A stretch of DNA of 64,000 bases from Annona cherimola (lineage: Eukaryota > Streptophyta > Magnoliopsida > Magnoliales > Annonaceae), in NCBI GenBank assembly GCA_030490835.1, contig CM059971.1, forward strand, positions 930,001 to 994,000, in the 5' to 3' direction. Position numbers and translations under genes: made by a program. The notes beneath the pieces are model-generated. The model ran no database searches, was not told where the DNA came from, and saw only the letters and a program-made list of their open reading frames with translations. Of the stretch, positions 43,073 to 55,770 are shown piece after piece. Numbering within the stretch: position 1 is the first letter of the stretch; every line of letters starts with the position of its first letter.

Positions 43073-44590
43073 CTACATAATAAGATCCATATTTCTTATA
43101 TGTCCAGAGAAAACTTTGGGCGCCAGAGTCTTAGTCACGGGATCAGCAATCACGTTAGCAATACCAACAAAGCTAATCGATGTCAGATGATCATTAATCC
43201 TTACTTGTACTAACATAAACTTAGCATCAATAAGCTTGTTAGCGCCAGTAATTCTTTTATAATTGGAGAAGCTATTCGCTGATGAATTGTCACAATTGAT
43301 TCTCAGAGGCCTAGAGATAGAATCCATAATTTTAAACTCTGAGATAAATTTCCTCAACCAAAGTGCATGTGAGGATGTTTCATGACAGCTGACAAATTTA
43401 GCTTCCATAGTAAAGTCAACTACATGATTTTGTCTCCCACTCTTCCATGAAACTGCTTCACCGGCTAATAAGAAAACATAGCCTGATGTGGATCTTCTGC
43501 TGTCTGTACACCAGCATAATCTGAATCTGTGTAACTGATCACTTCTAATTGATCAATTTTTGCATATGTGAGCTCATAATCTTTAATCTCTTGGAAATAT
43601 TTCATCACTTTCTTTACTGCTTTCCAATGTTCCATTTCTGGATTGCTTTGATATCTTCCAAGTAATCTCAATGCATAACTGACGTCAGGACGTATACAAA
43701 CTTGCGCATACATCATGCTCCCAAGAGCAGAAGCATATGGGATGGACTTCATTTCATGTTTCTCAATCTCATTCTGTGGACACTGATGCAGACCATATTT
43801 TTGACCTTTAAAGATTGACACTTCACATAATGAGCAATTGGACATTTGTAATTTTTCTAAAATTTTATTGATATATGCCCTCTGTGATAACCCTAAAATT
43901 TTTTTAAGCCTATTTCAATGAACCTCAATTCCTATGACACATGATGCCTCACTTATATCTTTCATATCAAAATGTTCAGAAATGAAACTTTTAGTGTTAT
44001 GCAAAAGACCTAAATCATTAGTAGCAAACAAAATATCATCTACATACATATAGAATCAAAAATATAAACTTGCTCCCACTCAACTTTAGATATATATTAG
44101 TCACCAATGTTTTCTGTAAATGCAAAGGAAGTGATAACTTTGTTGAACTTTAAATACCACTGTCAGGAAGCTTGTTTAAGTCCATATATAGATTTCTTTA
44201 ATTTGCATACTAATGTGTCCTTTCCTTCCATTTCAAATCTTTCAGGTTGCATCATGTACACCTCCTCTTCTAAATCCTCATTCAAGAATGTTGTCTGTAC
44301 ATCCATTTGATGTAACTCTAAGTCAAAGTAAGTCACTAATGCCATAATGATTCTGAATAAGTCTTTTATAGAGACTGGTGAATATATCTCCTTATAATCA
44401 ATGTCTTCTATTTGTGTGAATCCTTTGGCAACAAGTCTGGCCTTATAACTTTCTACGTTACATTTAGGGTCCCGTTTGGTTTTGAATATCCATTTACAAC
44501 CAACAGGTTTGCTCCCTTTAGGCAACATAACAAGATCCCAAACTTTGTTTTGAAACATGGATTCTAATTCATCTTTCATAGCATTGATCT
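43073..44590 (-). pseudogene. Copia 1 reverse transcriptase and RNase H
   Basis: From 44579 down: MKDELESMFQNKVWDLVMLP, VGCKWIFKTKRD, YKARLVAKGFTQIEDIDYKE and LHQMDVQTTFLNEDLEEEVY (RVT_2, Copia type). Then 43845-43465: IRPDVSYALRLLGRYQSNP and ELTYAKIDQLEVISYTDSDY. Then the RNase H end 43408-43073: MEAKFVSCHETSSHALWL and RINCDNSSANSFSN. The YVDD-type catalytic region near 44040 is interrupted by stops (about 44060-44100). It is degenerate. Confidence 0.85.
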
Positions 44591-44732
44591 ATAATTCAGA
44601 CTTTTCACTATTAACGGCTTCTTTGAATGTCAATGGATCATTTTCAATACAAGGATTGTCAATAGATTCTTCCAAATATATAATGTAGTCATCTGAAATA
44701 GCAGGTCTCCTCATTTGATTAGACCTTCTTAG

Positions 44733-45656
44733 CTAATTAATATATTCTACATTATCATATTGATGAATGTCATTTTGAATTGAGATCGAGTCATTATTAG
44801 TCTCTTCCAGGGGCTGCACGGTAATTTCTGGTTGTTGATCTGTCATGTTATAATCAATAATCTCAGTTCTTACATCTATTAGTGATGAACCAGAGGAAAA
44901 GTCTCTGATTTCCTCAAATTCCACATTTCGTGGAGTTGTGCTCCCACTATTTTCGTCATTCTCAATGAATTGAGCTGTTCCGGTCTCAATGATCCTAGTA
45001 TTATGAGACGGACTGTAAAATCTATACCCTTTAGACCATTTTGGATACCCAATAAAGAAACAACTAATAGTCCTTGGGTCCAATTTCTTTTCTTGTGGGT
45101 TGAGTATCCTTGCTTCTGCTTGACAACCCCAAATATGCATATGCCTCAAACTTGGTTTCCTGCCTGACCATAACTCAAATAGAGTTTTAGAAACAGCTTT
45201 ACTGAGAACTCTGTTGAGGATATACATAGCAGTTTTCAAGACTTTACTCCATAAGAATAAGGGTAAGGATAAATTACTAATAATATTTCTCACTATATCC
45301 ATGAGAGTACAATTTTTCCTTTCAGCAACACCATTTTGTTGGGGAGTTCCAGGCATCGTGTATTGAGGTTAAATATCATTCTCTTCTAGAAATTTAGCAA
45401 ATGAACCAGGGATTCGACTTAATTGACCATGTTTACCATAATATTCACCGCCCCTGTCAGATCTCACAATTTTAATTTTCCTATCCACTTTCTTTTCTAC
45501 TAATTCTTTGAATATTTTAAAAGTATTCAAAGAATCGGACTTTTCATGCAATAAAAAAATAAAATCATAACGTGAGAAATCATCAATAAACGTGATTAAG
45601 TATTTTTCATCTCCAATACTTAATGAGAATGGACCACAAATATCGGTGTGGATCAA
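44733..45656 (-). pseudogene. Copia 1 integrase
   Basis: Core: MIHTDICGPFSLSIGDEKYL, TFIDDFSRYDFIFLLHEKSD, RSDRGGEYYG, then after a stop MPGTPQQNGVAERKNCTLMD and SGRKPSLRHMHIWGCQAEAR. The DDE residues are recognisable (D in HTDICGP, D in RSDRGGEY, E in NGVAERKN). A frame break at about 45357-45368 separates the two halves. Confidence 0.85.
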
Positions 45657-46546
45657 TTTAAGTCCATTGCTTCTCGTGGCACTCTTTTTCTGAGTTTTGG
45701 TTTGTTTTCCTTTAATACAATCGATAATATGCTAAAATTAGTAAAATCTAGAGTAGGTAATGCCCCGTCTTTTACTAATCTTAACATCATTTCTTTCGAT
45801 ATGTGACCCAACCTTTTTTGCCACAACATGAAGGAATTTTCATTAATCATACCATGTTTATTACCAGCACATACATTTAAGGTAAATGAACAATTAGTAA
45901 ATGAGCAATCTGCACTTATTTGATATAAACCATTAAACAATGTTCCAGTTTCAACTAAAATAGAATCTTTAAATAAAGAAAACTTTGAGTTTGAAAAATT
46001 GAAAGAATAACCCATTACATTAAGTTTTAGCAAAGAAATTAAATTTCTAGAAATGGACAGAATATAGAAAACATCATGCAGTTCTAAAAAATGCCCTGTG
46101 TCAAGGAGAAGCCTGCAATTTTCTACTACTTTAACTTTAGACTTGGTCAGATTACCCATTAAAATAGACGACTCATGTGGTTTTGGGTTACGGGTTGAAT
46201 GGAATGCCTGCAAAGAGTTTGAAATATGGATAGCAGTACCAGAGTCAATACACCATAAATTAGAGGATACATTTATGAAATTGGTTTCAAGACAAACATG
46301 TACGTAATTGTTACCTTTCTTTTCAAACCAACTCTTCCGCTTGAGACAATCTTTCTTAAAATGTCCTTTCTTTTTACAGAAATGACATTTATCAGCAGAC
46401 TTTTTCAATCCATCCTCTAAGCCTTTCTTTAATGGAAATTTATTCTTCCTTTTTCTTTTCTTTGACTTGTACTGCTTAGAAGTCGATGTAAAATAGATAG
46501 CTATTGATCCATCCTGCTTTAATCTCTCTTCCTCTTGTACACACAT
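45657..46546 (-). pseudogene. Copia 1 gag zinc knuckle, protease and pre-integrase
   Basis: Zinc knuckle CHFCKKKGHFKKDC (46387-46346) follows a Lys-rich stretch. The aspartic protease site WCIDSGTAIHISNS lies near 46255, with the usual D-S-G retained. The gag-pre-integrase motif LWQKRLGHISKEMM lies near 45825. Confidence 0.85.
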
Positions 46547-46567
46547 GGATATTAATTCATTTAAAGT

Positions 46568-47106
46568 CTATTTCTCCTTTTGTGTGTTATAGGAGATTTT
46601 GAATTGAGAAAACTGAGATTGAAGAGAGTTTAAGACAAATATAACTAGGAAAGAGTCAGAGATTTTCATCCCTAGTTCATTAAATTTTCCAGCTATATTT
46701 GACATTTCCGTTATGTGCTTTCGCACTCTACAAATGTCATCATATTTCATTGAAGTCAATTTGTTAATGAGCATTACAGCCAATGCTTTATCTGACCCAC
46801 TGAATTTTTCCTTAGTTGAGTCTAGATAAGTTTTGACACTTTCATCTTTAGGGTCAGAAATACAGCCTCTGATGTTCCTTTTGATTGTGCTCTTTATAAT
46901 CATAAGAGATAACCTGTTGGAACACTCCCATTTATCAAATTGAATCTTTTAACTATCAATACTTTCAGGCATTAAGTCACTAGGTTTTGCAACATGAAGG
47001 GCTCCAAATATCCTAAGATAATAAGTAATTGCTCATGCCAATCAGAGTAATTTGATCCATTCAGTGTCAGGATATTAGACAGATGAGATTGAGGAACAGG
47101 AGCCAT
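46568..47106 (-). pseudogene. Copia 1 gag N-terminus, frameshifted
   Basis: ATG at 47106 opens MAPVPQSHLSNILTLNGSNY, then SDWHEQLLIIL, the usual Copia gag start. A frameshift near 47015 and a stop near 46947 break it. The remainder, 46903-46568, is KYDDICRVRKHITEMSNIAG and SDSFLVIFVLNSLQSQFSQF (UBN2-type). Confidence 0.8.
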
Positions 47107-48590
47107 AGCTGTAACAAAAAATAATTAAGCTCACGTCACCATTATGATTCAGATAAATTAATTCCATTATCAATAATTAATCATAGCTAAATTTTAAAAT
47201 TAATCACACAAGCAATAATGCACGATTATATTCAATAATGCTATGATAAATAATAATATTCAATAATTAATTATGAATACACAAAGTCAAGAAATCCCCA
47301 CCTTCGGATAGAAAATTTTCCGCGTTTATGCAGTTCTAGTTAATTATTGATAAAACATTAAATTATAGCTACCTTCGGGTAGAACTATAATATAATATTC
47401 TTTAATAATGCAATTTCTATGATGAGAAGAAAAATCATGTTATTTTCTCTTTGTTTAATAAATTTGATTAACTAAACATCTTAGACCGTTCAGGACAATA
47501 AAAGACAGAAAGATGAACAATATTTATTAAACATAAATTGCATAATGATAATTAATTGCAATTTTCATTATGAGAAAATTAGACAATAATATTCTCTCCA
47601 TTATTTAATAATTTTTAAAATGTATTTTAGACCCTTTGTGGCAACTAAAATACACAATCAAAATTATTAATATAATTAATAGAGTATAATATATATATAT
47701 GAATAATTCAATAATAATTATTAAATTCATTATGTGCGATTAAATTCCATATTATTTCTTTTGGTCAGCCAGGTAAGTGAGGTGGGGCATGGGAGGCTCC
47801 CCCTGCATAGCAGGGACCTAATTAAATAACTACGTGATTCTCTTCAATACCTCTTCCCTAAACACCAACCTCCAGTCATACCATGGAATATAATCTCACT
47901 ATAAAATTTAATAATCATAACTTATATAATTATTCATATGTATATTACATGTTGAATCTTAAATAGAAAGCAATAAATCATAAATAAATTGCTAATTAGA
48001 TATTTATAAACTAATCACATGAATTAATTGCACATATAACTCAAAAAATTTGCATATATTTGAATAAATGTCCAAAAAGTCAAATTTATTGACCTATTTA
48101 GCTTAATCAAACCCTTCCATTAGATCCATAATGTCTAAAAATATAGAAAACGACTATTGGATCGTCCAATTTGGATAATAGGACCAAGAATTATGTTAAT
48201 TTACATTTGGATGGTCGTAAGCATGTCATGTGTCATTTATGGGCTATTGGGTTTGTGTTTGGGCCTGGACAATTTTGAGCTAAAACGGGCTGTCGCATGG
48301 GCCTGTAAGGTTGGCTCAAGCCCAAACGCAAAAGGGGCCAGAAATGGGCTTACCTAAACTAAGCCAATTGATGGGCTTATTGGCAGGCTCATAAATGTCC
48401 AAGCCCAGTTCAAAAAGAACCATTTTTGTAAATAAAAAAAAATGTCAAAGAGTCAAGGAAAGAACTATTTTCCATGTTATTTTAATATTTGTATACATCG
48501 AACGGGGACAAAATAAATAAATAAATCCATGGCATTAATTCCAGATTTGGCTGTAATTCCAGATTTAAAAAAAATTCAATGTACATGGAT

Positions 48591-48623
<33 letters not shown>

Positions 48624-49551
48624 GAGTCCAGCAACAGGCATGATTTTAGATATATCAATTTCATATATCTAAATGCATTAAAAAAATTAATAACATATCA
48701 AAGGCATCAATGAAGTAATTCCAGATTTATTCATATATGGAAAAGTAATTAATGGCAATTATGGGTCTGAAACCATATAAAAAAATCAACATTATATATA
48801 TATTCACAACAGAACCCATCTGTTCGGCATTTCACCATAAAAAAAGATGAAAGAGACGGGATATGGACTGTATTGAACCGTAATCTACAGCACAACATTC
48901 AACGAAAAAGAATATATATATATATGCAGAATGCCAATGGAAGCAAATTCTGTATAATACCAAAATTTTGCATAAAAATTCCCAGCTGGTGCACCATGAA
49001 CCAAAATTATATATATTCTGATATCATGCATCAACGGAAAAATGGTCAATGCTTGCACATGGAAAAGAATTCACGGTAATGAGGATTTGATATGCATGAT
49101 TCTGACTATAACATTAGCATTCGATGAAAAATTCTGGTTGAAAACAGTTACTGGGATGCATGAAAAGATCCGTCATGGTTTGCATGTATGCATCTGGCCA
49201 GCTTCAGCTCTCTGCCATGTATTAATTTTGATAGGACCAAATATGCATGTATACATGGAAAAGAAAAATGCACATGGAGAAGAATACATGTATACAACAA
49301 CGTTTCATGAGCATGCCGTCATATTACATATAACTTGTCAAACAATATTATATAATAAATCCATGTATGCATATCCTGAATCCATAGTAAAAAAAATTTA
49401 TGGTATAATACATTCCTACATATTTCAATTTCATGCATCCAAAAATATAATCACACAAATATTCTAATGCAACCAATGAATATTTCAAGCATCATTAAAC
49501 ATATATATATATATTATGGGTGGAATCTATTATACTCAAAATCAAAACATG
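47107..49551 (-). other. Long untranslated leader of Copia 1
   Basis: 2.4 kb lie between the primer-binding site and gag, unusually long for Copia. The sequence is AT-rich. It includes an (AT)n-(CA)n microsatellite (48591-48622) and a GGGC-rich patch (48238-48410: GGGCTATTGGGTTTGTG, CAAGCCCAAACGC, GATGGGCTTATTGGCAGGC). No gene is recognised. It may contain a nested insertion that I could not delimit. Confidence 0.5.
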
Positions 49552-49566
49552 TGCTCTGATATCACA
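49552..49566 (-). other. Copia 1 primer-binding site
   Basis: The minus strand reads TGATATCAGAGCAC, one base from the TGGTATCAGAGC complement of initiator tRNA-Met. It lies directly inside the 5' LTR. Confidence 0.8.
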
Positions 49567-49893
49567 TGTTGGAAATCATGTGATGCGGAAGCGTACCTGA
49601 ATCCATATGTGTGTAGATTCCACCTGTAGACCGAGTAAAGTACGAGGTATTCTCCCTCAACACTTCTCCCTGTGATACTAGCGGTAGATGGGAACCACTT
49701 GTGATGTGTACGTGTGTGAGAGGGACCTAGACTCCTCTAGATATAGAACCCTTCCCATAATGACTGTTAGTAGAAGTGTAGTTCTACCTAGACTTGGATT
49801 GCATACATATCTTAGATACGTTGGGCTATCTTTAAATCCAGGACTTCTTATTTAATTAGGACACCTTTATAGAAGAAGAGTTTAATTCTAACA
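49567..49893 (-). repeat. 5' LTR of Copia 1 (complete)
   Basis: 327 bp, TGTTGGAAATC at one end and AATTCTAACA at the other (plus strand). Confidence 0.85.
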
Positions 49894-50569
49894 TGCGCTG
49901 CCAAATCCCCTTCCTCATCCTCGAGTGCCTCTTCGAGCAGCTTAAGTCCTCAATGAGCATCAACGGCTTGCTCCTCGAAGTCGTCTACGAATTCTTCAAG
50001 GATATAATCAACGGTCCTCTCCACGACACCGGCCCCAAACCCCACCATCTGTTGGACTTCCTACATTTGAATCTCTTCCCTGACTTGCCTGGGAGCAAGC
50101 GCAAGGATTTTTTCACCAATCTGCAACCTTTCCCTGGAGCAACGTATCTTCTAGAGGCAGGGTTGGAGTTTGAGAGCAGCAGGACAAATCGGTTGGACAT
50201 TACATTCGAAGGTGGGGTCCTCAAAATCCCACACTTCATCATTGAGGACGACACCAAATCCCTCCTCCTGAATCTCACGGCCTTCGAGCAGCTCCATCCT
50301 AATTGGTTGGGCAGCAATCAGGAGGTCGCTGATCTCTTCACCGACCTTGGCCGAGGCATCGCCATCTACCCCCAAGAAGTTTATGTGGCGAAAGTGATTG
50401 AGGGAATAAATGACTACTGTAGCAGCCAATCCAATGCTTGGAGGGGGAGTTTCATTCATAACTATGTGCGAAAACCGTGGGCCATATTTTCTGTCATAGC
50501 TGCCATTATTCTGCTCATCCTTACATGCCTTCTTCGCTATGTTTTCATATTTCAGGCCACCATCTACTA
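49892..50569 (+). pseudogene. DUF247 gene 4, 3' half with ATG at the LTR junction
   Basis: A 225-codon frame starts at ATG, whose A is the last base of the Copia LTR (TAAC-A|TGCGCTGCC). It matches gene 3 from CQIPFFVLERLFDQL onward. An in-frame deletion of about 100 bp joins FEQLHPN directly to WLGSNQEVADLF. A 10-bp deletion near 50533 shifts the end, giving LLRYVFIFQATIY instead of the normal anchor tail. The N-terminal half is lost. The frame is still open, so a truncated peptide is conceivable, but it is best regarded as a pseudogene. Confidence 0.85.
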
Positions 50570-50570
50570 G

Positions 50571-51188
50571 CTAGCCAGATGCCTGTCCATCAATTTGTTG
50601 AAGGTGAAATTATATCTGTCGTCACCCATGTGTTTATTTTGTTTTGTTTTGTTTTTTTGTTTTTTTGTTTTTTGTGTTCCTTTTGGATATGAGCTTGTGG
50701 TGATAGGGTGAATTAAAGTACCCCGATATCTAATAGTTGGATGCAGAATGAAGGATTTGGGTTTTCAGCCATAGTTACTTTTTGTACTTTTTTGCTTGAT
50801 GGAAAAATCTTTCGATCTCAGGATTTGGTTCAACTAAATGGGATTGAGAGATCTTCTATCACACGTGCACTAAAGAGTATATTGATGTAAAAGATAAAAA
50901 TCAAAGGTAAAAGAAATAAATAGGCTATAGCTAACAAATAATTAATAAGGTTTGGAGAAAGAATAATGAAAAATTTTAAATATGTTAAAGAAAAATAACT
51001 CAAATTTTATGTATGCCTCCCGTCGATGTTGCCAAAAATTGGTGTAAAACTATGTATGTGTCATTAGGAACCTATGATCACTTATCTCAATTTATATGGG
51101 ATTACATTAAAACTAACAAATAATTATAATGTAGAATAATAGTAAAAAGGTTCGAATCCACAGAGAGACAATCAAAGTTTGAATTACT
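50571..51188. other. 3' flank of DUF247 gene 4, then unannotated sequence
   Basis: 50571-50700 is the shared 3' flank with a GTTTT run. From 50700 the sequence diverges from other blocks and shows no gene. Confidence 0.5.
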
Positions 51189-51313
51189 TGGAAAAGGAAA
51201 TTTTATTAAACTAAATATCCAAAACAAAAATACAAATAAAATTTAAAATTTGGAAAAGAAAATTTTATTAAACTAAATATCCAAAACAAAATTACAACTA
51301 AAATTTAAAATAC
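51189..51313. repeat. 62-bp tandem duplication
   Basis: GGAAAAG(G/A)AAATTTTATTAAAC...AAAATTTAAAAT occurs twice back to back, with a few substitutions. Confidence 0.85.
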
Positions 51314-51397
51314 AATAAAAATAATAACATCCAACTAAAAGCAAAGAAAATAAAAATCTAAAACTAACAAATTATGTAATAAAAAATATCTGCATCC

Positions 51398-51820
51398 ATC
51401 AGCAAGGAGTATTGTTTCCCTGCTAAAAGTTCACTATTGGCAAGGAAATAGATCCCTTCCAATTGTTAAATTTTATGCAACAATTTTTTGCAAAGATATT
51501 ATTTCCTTACTAAAAGTTCATTTTTTTAAGAAAATGAGATCCCTTTCAAATGCTGAATTTTCTGCAATAATTTTCAGGGAAATATTATTTTCTTGCTAAA
51601 AGTTGACTATTAGCAAGTAAATGATGTCCCTTACGCTAAATTTTATGCAACAATTTTTGCAAGGGAATATGATTTCCTTGCTTAAAATTTACTATTGGCA
51701 AGGAAATAAGGTCCCTTGCAAATGTAGGATTTTATGCAATGATTCGTGCAAGGAAATACTATTGCCTTGCTAAAGGTTCATTATTTGCAAGGAAATAGAA
51801 GCAAGAAAATAATTTTTCTT
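51398..51820. repeat. Tandem repeat, ~104-bp unit x4
   Basis: Each unit contains ATTATTTCCTTGCTAAAAGTT, CACTATTGGCAAGGAAATA, GATCCCTTGCAAATG and TTTTATGCAACAATTTTTGC (consensus forms). The paired TTTCCTTGC and GCAAGGAAA give each unit an internal inverted repeat. There are about four degenerate copies. No coding potential. Confidence 0.8.
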
Positions 51821-52609
51821 GCAAATGTCTGTGCTTTGTTCGCCGTGCCCCATCGGAATAGCCATGGCTTCGATTCACTGAGAGCCCAAGATGCCTGGTT
51901 TCTTCCAGCATTTTGCAACAATACAACTTCCTTGGTCATTATTTATTAGCAGTGAGCTCCAGAATGAGATGAAAATTAGATTAGAACGAATGGAATATCT
52001 CATTTTTCAAAAAAAAAAAAAAAGTTTCCCATTTCAGAAAAATAACAACTTATTTGTTTTCATTTTCAATATACTTTTACCAATCCCGATGCACTTTTTT
52101 TTTTTTTTTTTTACATTTTCAGCACAAAATAGCATCTTTTCCATCTCACATTATCATCGCATAGCGGTTGGATTCCTTCGGCATAAAATTTATTCCAATA
52201 GCTCATATTAGTGTCATTTCCTTTTATATCTGTGCAAGGCCAATGAAGTGATGAACTGTAATGTGATCATGAATATCAATTGGTAGCGTTCCAGCTTTGC
52301 CTACTCCTGTTGATGCTCATCTGTCCTCCGAAAAATTTGGCAGACAATTTCGATCCTTAATCCGATTGCATAATACTCCTCCATATGTACAAATCATTAG
52401 CCTTTGATTCACATTCGAGTACATCGCAGTGCGGCAAATATCTAACATCATCATTTTTTAAAAATATTAGGAACATTGTCATTAAGGTAGGCCAAAAACA
52501 AATAAATTATATGAAGAAGCGATGCCCTTAAAATAGATAGCGACTATTTTAAAACAATTAAGAGGGCCGCCAAAATTTTCTTTATTTCTATAGTGTCTAA
52601 AAACCCACA
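51821..52609. other. No recognisable gene
   Basis: Contains two A/T homopolymer tracts (52009-52024 and 52097-52113). No motifs seen. Confidence 0.35.
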
Positions 52610-53012
52610 TGATTTTTATACACATAGTTTAACCATAATTATAAATATACTCACGTAATTTTAAAAATTACAAATAACGTCATATAATTTGACCATAATT
52701 GCAAATGTACTCGTGTCATTATGAAGCTATTACTGTGCAATCACCGGATGAGTATATTCGTAAAGATATACAAATTATGTCAGTATATTTATAATTTCAT
52801 AAATTAAGTAGGTATATTTAATTTTTATAGGTACACCTACGTAGTTAGCATATTTTTGTAAATATATTCGTACTATAATGGTTTAATAACGACGTCATAT
52901 TGGCATAAGTACATTTGAGATTGTGGTCAAAATACTGAAAGTTGTATACAATTTCTAAAACTATATAAATATATTTGCAATTATGGTCAAAGTATACGAA
53001 TAGATTTGTAAA
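52610..53012. repeat. Degenerate foldback / inverted repeat
   Basis: AGTTTAACCATAATTATAAATATACTC and TTTGACCATAATTGCAAATG on the left are complementary to CATTTGAGATTGTGGTCAAA-like and TATTTGCAATTATGGTCAAA on the right. Similar to other foldback families here. Ends not resolved. Confidence 0.5.
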
Positions 53013-54830
53013 TTCCCATTAAATAATTGCAAACACCATATCAACACAATCGATTGTACAAATTATTTAAGTGGAGCCCATTTGAATGGATTCTACGAAA
53101 AGAGCTTGGTAAACTAGTATTAATTAATAACAAAGCCCATTATCATGTATCACGTTTCTCAATATGTATCCACTTATAATTTTAAAAATTACATGTACAA
53201 AAAACTTTTATATATTCATAGTTATATTCACTCTCAAAATATACTAGTTTTTATAAACATAAGTTTCCAATGAAATATTGAAACAAGTGATGTTAAACAA
53301 ATAAATTATTTACATTTTAAAGTAATTTTTGAATAAAAACAGGATGTTGCATGTATTGAATCATTCTCCAAACAATATTCTTAACCATAGAATTTATTTT
53401 TTATATTTAAGACATATGGGCTCCAATTAGGTCTTTCTTCTCGTCGAATTTGATAAATTTTTAAAATTTTGAATACATTTATCTATGGCCATTTTGTTGA
53501 TTTTATTTAATAATGATACCCCGTTATTTATTATTTGTTTCTCCAACATTAAAACCTCCACAGCTGGCTACGTCTTATAATCGGACGCCTATCGTATGAC
53601 ATGCTTCCGGGCGCATACGATCGGCCTCCTCTTATAATCACCTGATTTCACCAGATTTCATTTAATAATGCCTCGTGTGTGCGTGCGTGTGTGTGTGTTC
53701 GCGTGTGCTGGGAGAACATCATTGTGTTCGATACCGTGGCAAAACTCCGTTTGATTTCAGCTGCCGGCGTATGAGGCTGATCGATTTCGTGTAAGCGAAG
53801 AAATAATGAATATACATGTATACAGATTTCAAAATTTTAAAATTTTAATCCCATAATGATTAATTCATTAATGAAGTACCTTGAAATCCATACAGAATGT
53901 CGGCTCCTTCAGTCAACCTTTACAGGAAAAAAGGTCCATCAGTCATCAGCTGCAATTGATCCTTCAAAATATGATTTGTTTGTTTATGATGGATTACGAT
54001 AGCAATTTTTTATATCAGCCTGATTCTCATTAATTTTTAGAAGTTCACTACGACAGCATGATCCTTATCATACAAATCTAGTAGGTTGAACTGTCCACTT
54101 GTGATGCAGCCTCCTGCATATGGTGCTTGCTACCGTCCATTTTTGGATCTCAAGTTGGACATTCTAAAATCTAGCAGATTTATCTCTGGAACACGTGACT
54201 GGTCATGCACATTCTCTTGATGTATATTTCTGCAAAGTTTTCAGTTCGTTTTGGTGAGCTAATTATTTCCAATTGATAATTAAAATCAGTACATTTATTT
54301 CTTTTGGGGAAATGCTAATTTAATCCATTTCTCTCACTTCCGGTACATGTTATTATTCCATCCCTTCCAGACCCAAAATGCGGTTCAAACAGCAAATGTG
54401 TAGCATGTGAGATAGCGGCTGAGTCGAGATTCTACAAGCATGCTGCTTTGCATTTTGCAGACTCTTCCCCTGCAATTGCAACTACCTCACCCAGCCACTT
54501 AGCTGTTCTTCCGAACTAAACTTCTTGAATTTGTGTGTTGGAAGTAGGATTTCCACTTTCAAAATATGATTTTGCTGTAAAGCTCATAAGAAAATCATAT
54601 GTTCGCTTATTAAAACTGCAAGAAATTTGCTATCAAAAAACCCAAACTCATCGCATACTACAATTTTAATCAATTAAATTGTTCAGGCATCCTTAGAAGT
54701 GAAAATATATGACTTTTACTTCTCGGCTTTCGCTTTTCTTTGTTTTTATAAAATATTAGTGATTTTACTAATGTTAAATTGTTATGATAAGAACATAATT
54801 CCAATTCTTTCTTTGTCAGAGCCGTTGAAG
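53013..54830. other. No recognisable gene
   Basis: AT-rich sequence with a (TG)n microsatellite at 53672-53698. No family motif in either strand. Confidence 0.35.
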
Positions 54831-54886
54831 CTTTCCGGAGGCCTATAAGAACTTAGGGAAATCGATAAACAGTAATATGGATTGTA

Positions 54887-54946
54887 AAAAGCAGCTGGTG
54901 ACGGAAATGAGAGGCATGGAAAGATATCTTAAGTTGGTGAGCATCT
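54887..54946 (+). other. Possible short exon (unassigned)
   Basis: ATG opens MDCKKQLVTEMRGMERYLKL, followed by a good donor (TTG|GTGAGC). It lies upstream of Copia 2 on the same strand as the B3 exons. It does not resemble the usual first exon of a B3/REM gene, so any link is speculative. Confidence 0.2.
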
Positions 54947-55265
54947 AGTTTCTACTTTTCCCCCCTTTCTTCTAACATCCGCTCACCTCCTTTATTAAGA
55001 TTCTTCTTATTATTTTTTTCTTACTACATTAATACCGTGCTTATTAAATAAATTATCATGAGAGTCATGCCATTTCCCATTAACATATTCCGCTCTCCAA
55101 CATGAATGTCTTGGCAAGCCATCCTGTGTAAGGCCCAGTTTTCCATCTACCTTTTTCTTCATGACATGGCTTGCCTAATACTGTTAGTAGTGGTCTCAGT
55201 CCGTGGGGTGGGCCTATGGCCACTGAACCCTATCACCTTATAAATAGGGAGGGGATGGGTGGGGT

Positions 55266-55697
55266 TGTTTAAAATTGGATGCTCTAAAATAAATTATTAT
55301 TTATAAAAATATTATAATATAATAATACACCCAGAATAATTTGGACACTTTATAAGCTCTTACCCTTAATATTAGCACTACCCATACTTAACCCACAAGT
55401 ATTCTCTTCCTCACCATTGCTCCAACTTACACTCACCAAATACACACACGCACACACACTATGAATATGCGTACTCCACTCGTTGCTCATATTGCAAAGG
55501 GGGGAGCTGCCCCATTATATAGTCATGCATCACCGAGATGGCTAAAAGACTCTGGTGCTGCATTTAATATTTTGGCGGCAACGATTTAATTCGGGGCGAC
55601 TGTAATTTAATGCTTGGTGGCTGCATTTAATGTTTTGTCTACAATAATATGGGAAAATTCAGATTCGGTGCTGCTTTTTTAATTCTCTCCTTCAACA
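55266..55697 (-). repeat. 3' LTR of Copia 2
   Basis: 432 bp. Matches 59606-60012 over its whole length (ATACACCCAGAATAATTTGG, GTACTCCACTCGTTGCTCAT, GGTGCTGCATTTAATATTTT), with an extra (CA)n stretch at 55443-55460. Confidence 0.85.
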
Positions 55698-55770
55698 CCG
55701 ACTTTCTTCTTTTCTTCTATTCTGATTGTCACATCAATTCGACTTCTGAATTTTTCAAGCTTTGCTTTAG

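Larger units (their letters stand above)
42464..49893 (-). mobile_element. Copia LTR retrotransposon 1, inserted in DUF247 gene 4
   Basis: The element is on the minus strand. Its 5' LTR is 49567-49893 (TGTTGG...TAACA on the plus strand) and its 3' LTR is 42464-42637, truncated to its inner-proximal 174 bp. A tRNA-Met-type primer-binding site (minus TGATATCAGAGC) adjoins the 5' LTR. The purine-rich GGCCAAGTGAAAGAA adjoins the 3' LTR. Gag, zinc knuckle, protease, integrase, reverse transcriptase and RNase H follow in Copia order, but with stops and frameshifts. Outer flanks are DUF247 sequence on both sides, with a deletion at the 3' LTR side, so the target duplication cannot be checked. Confidence 0.88.

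Noticed and set aside
51398..51820. CRISPR-like array
   Set aside because: Plant nuclear context, units of ~104 bp that are similar throughout with no unique spacers, and no cas genes.
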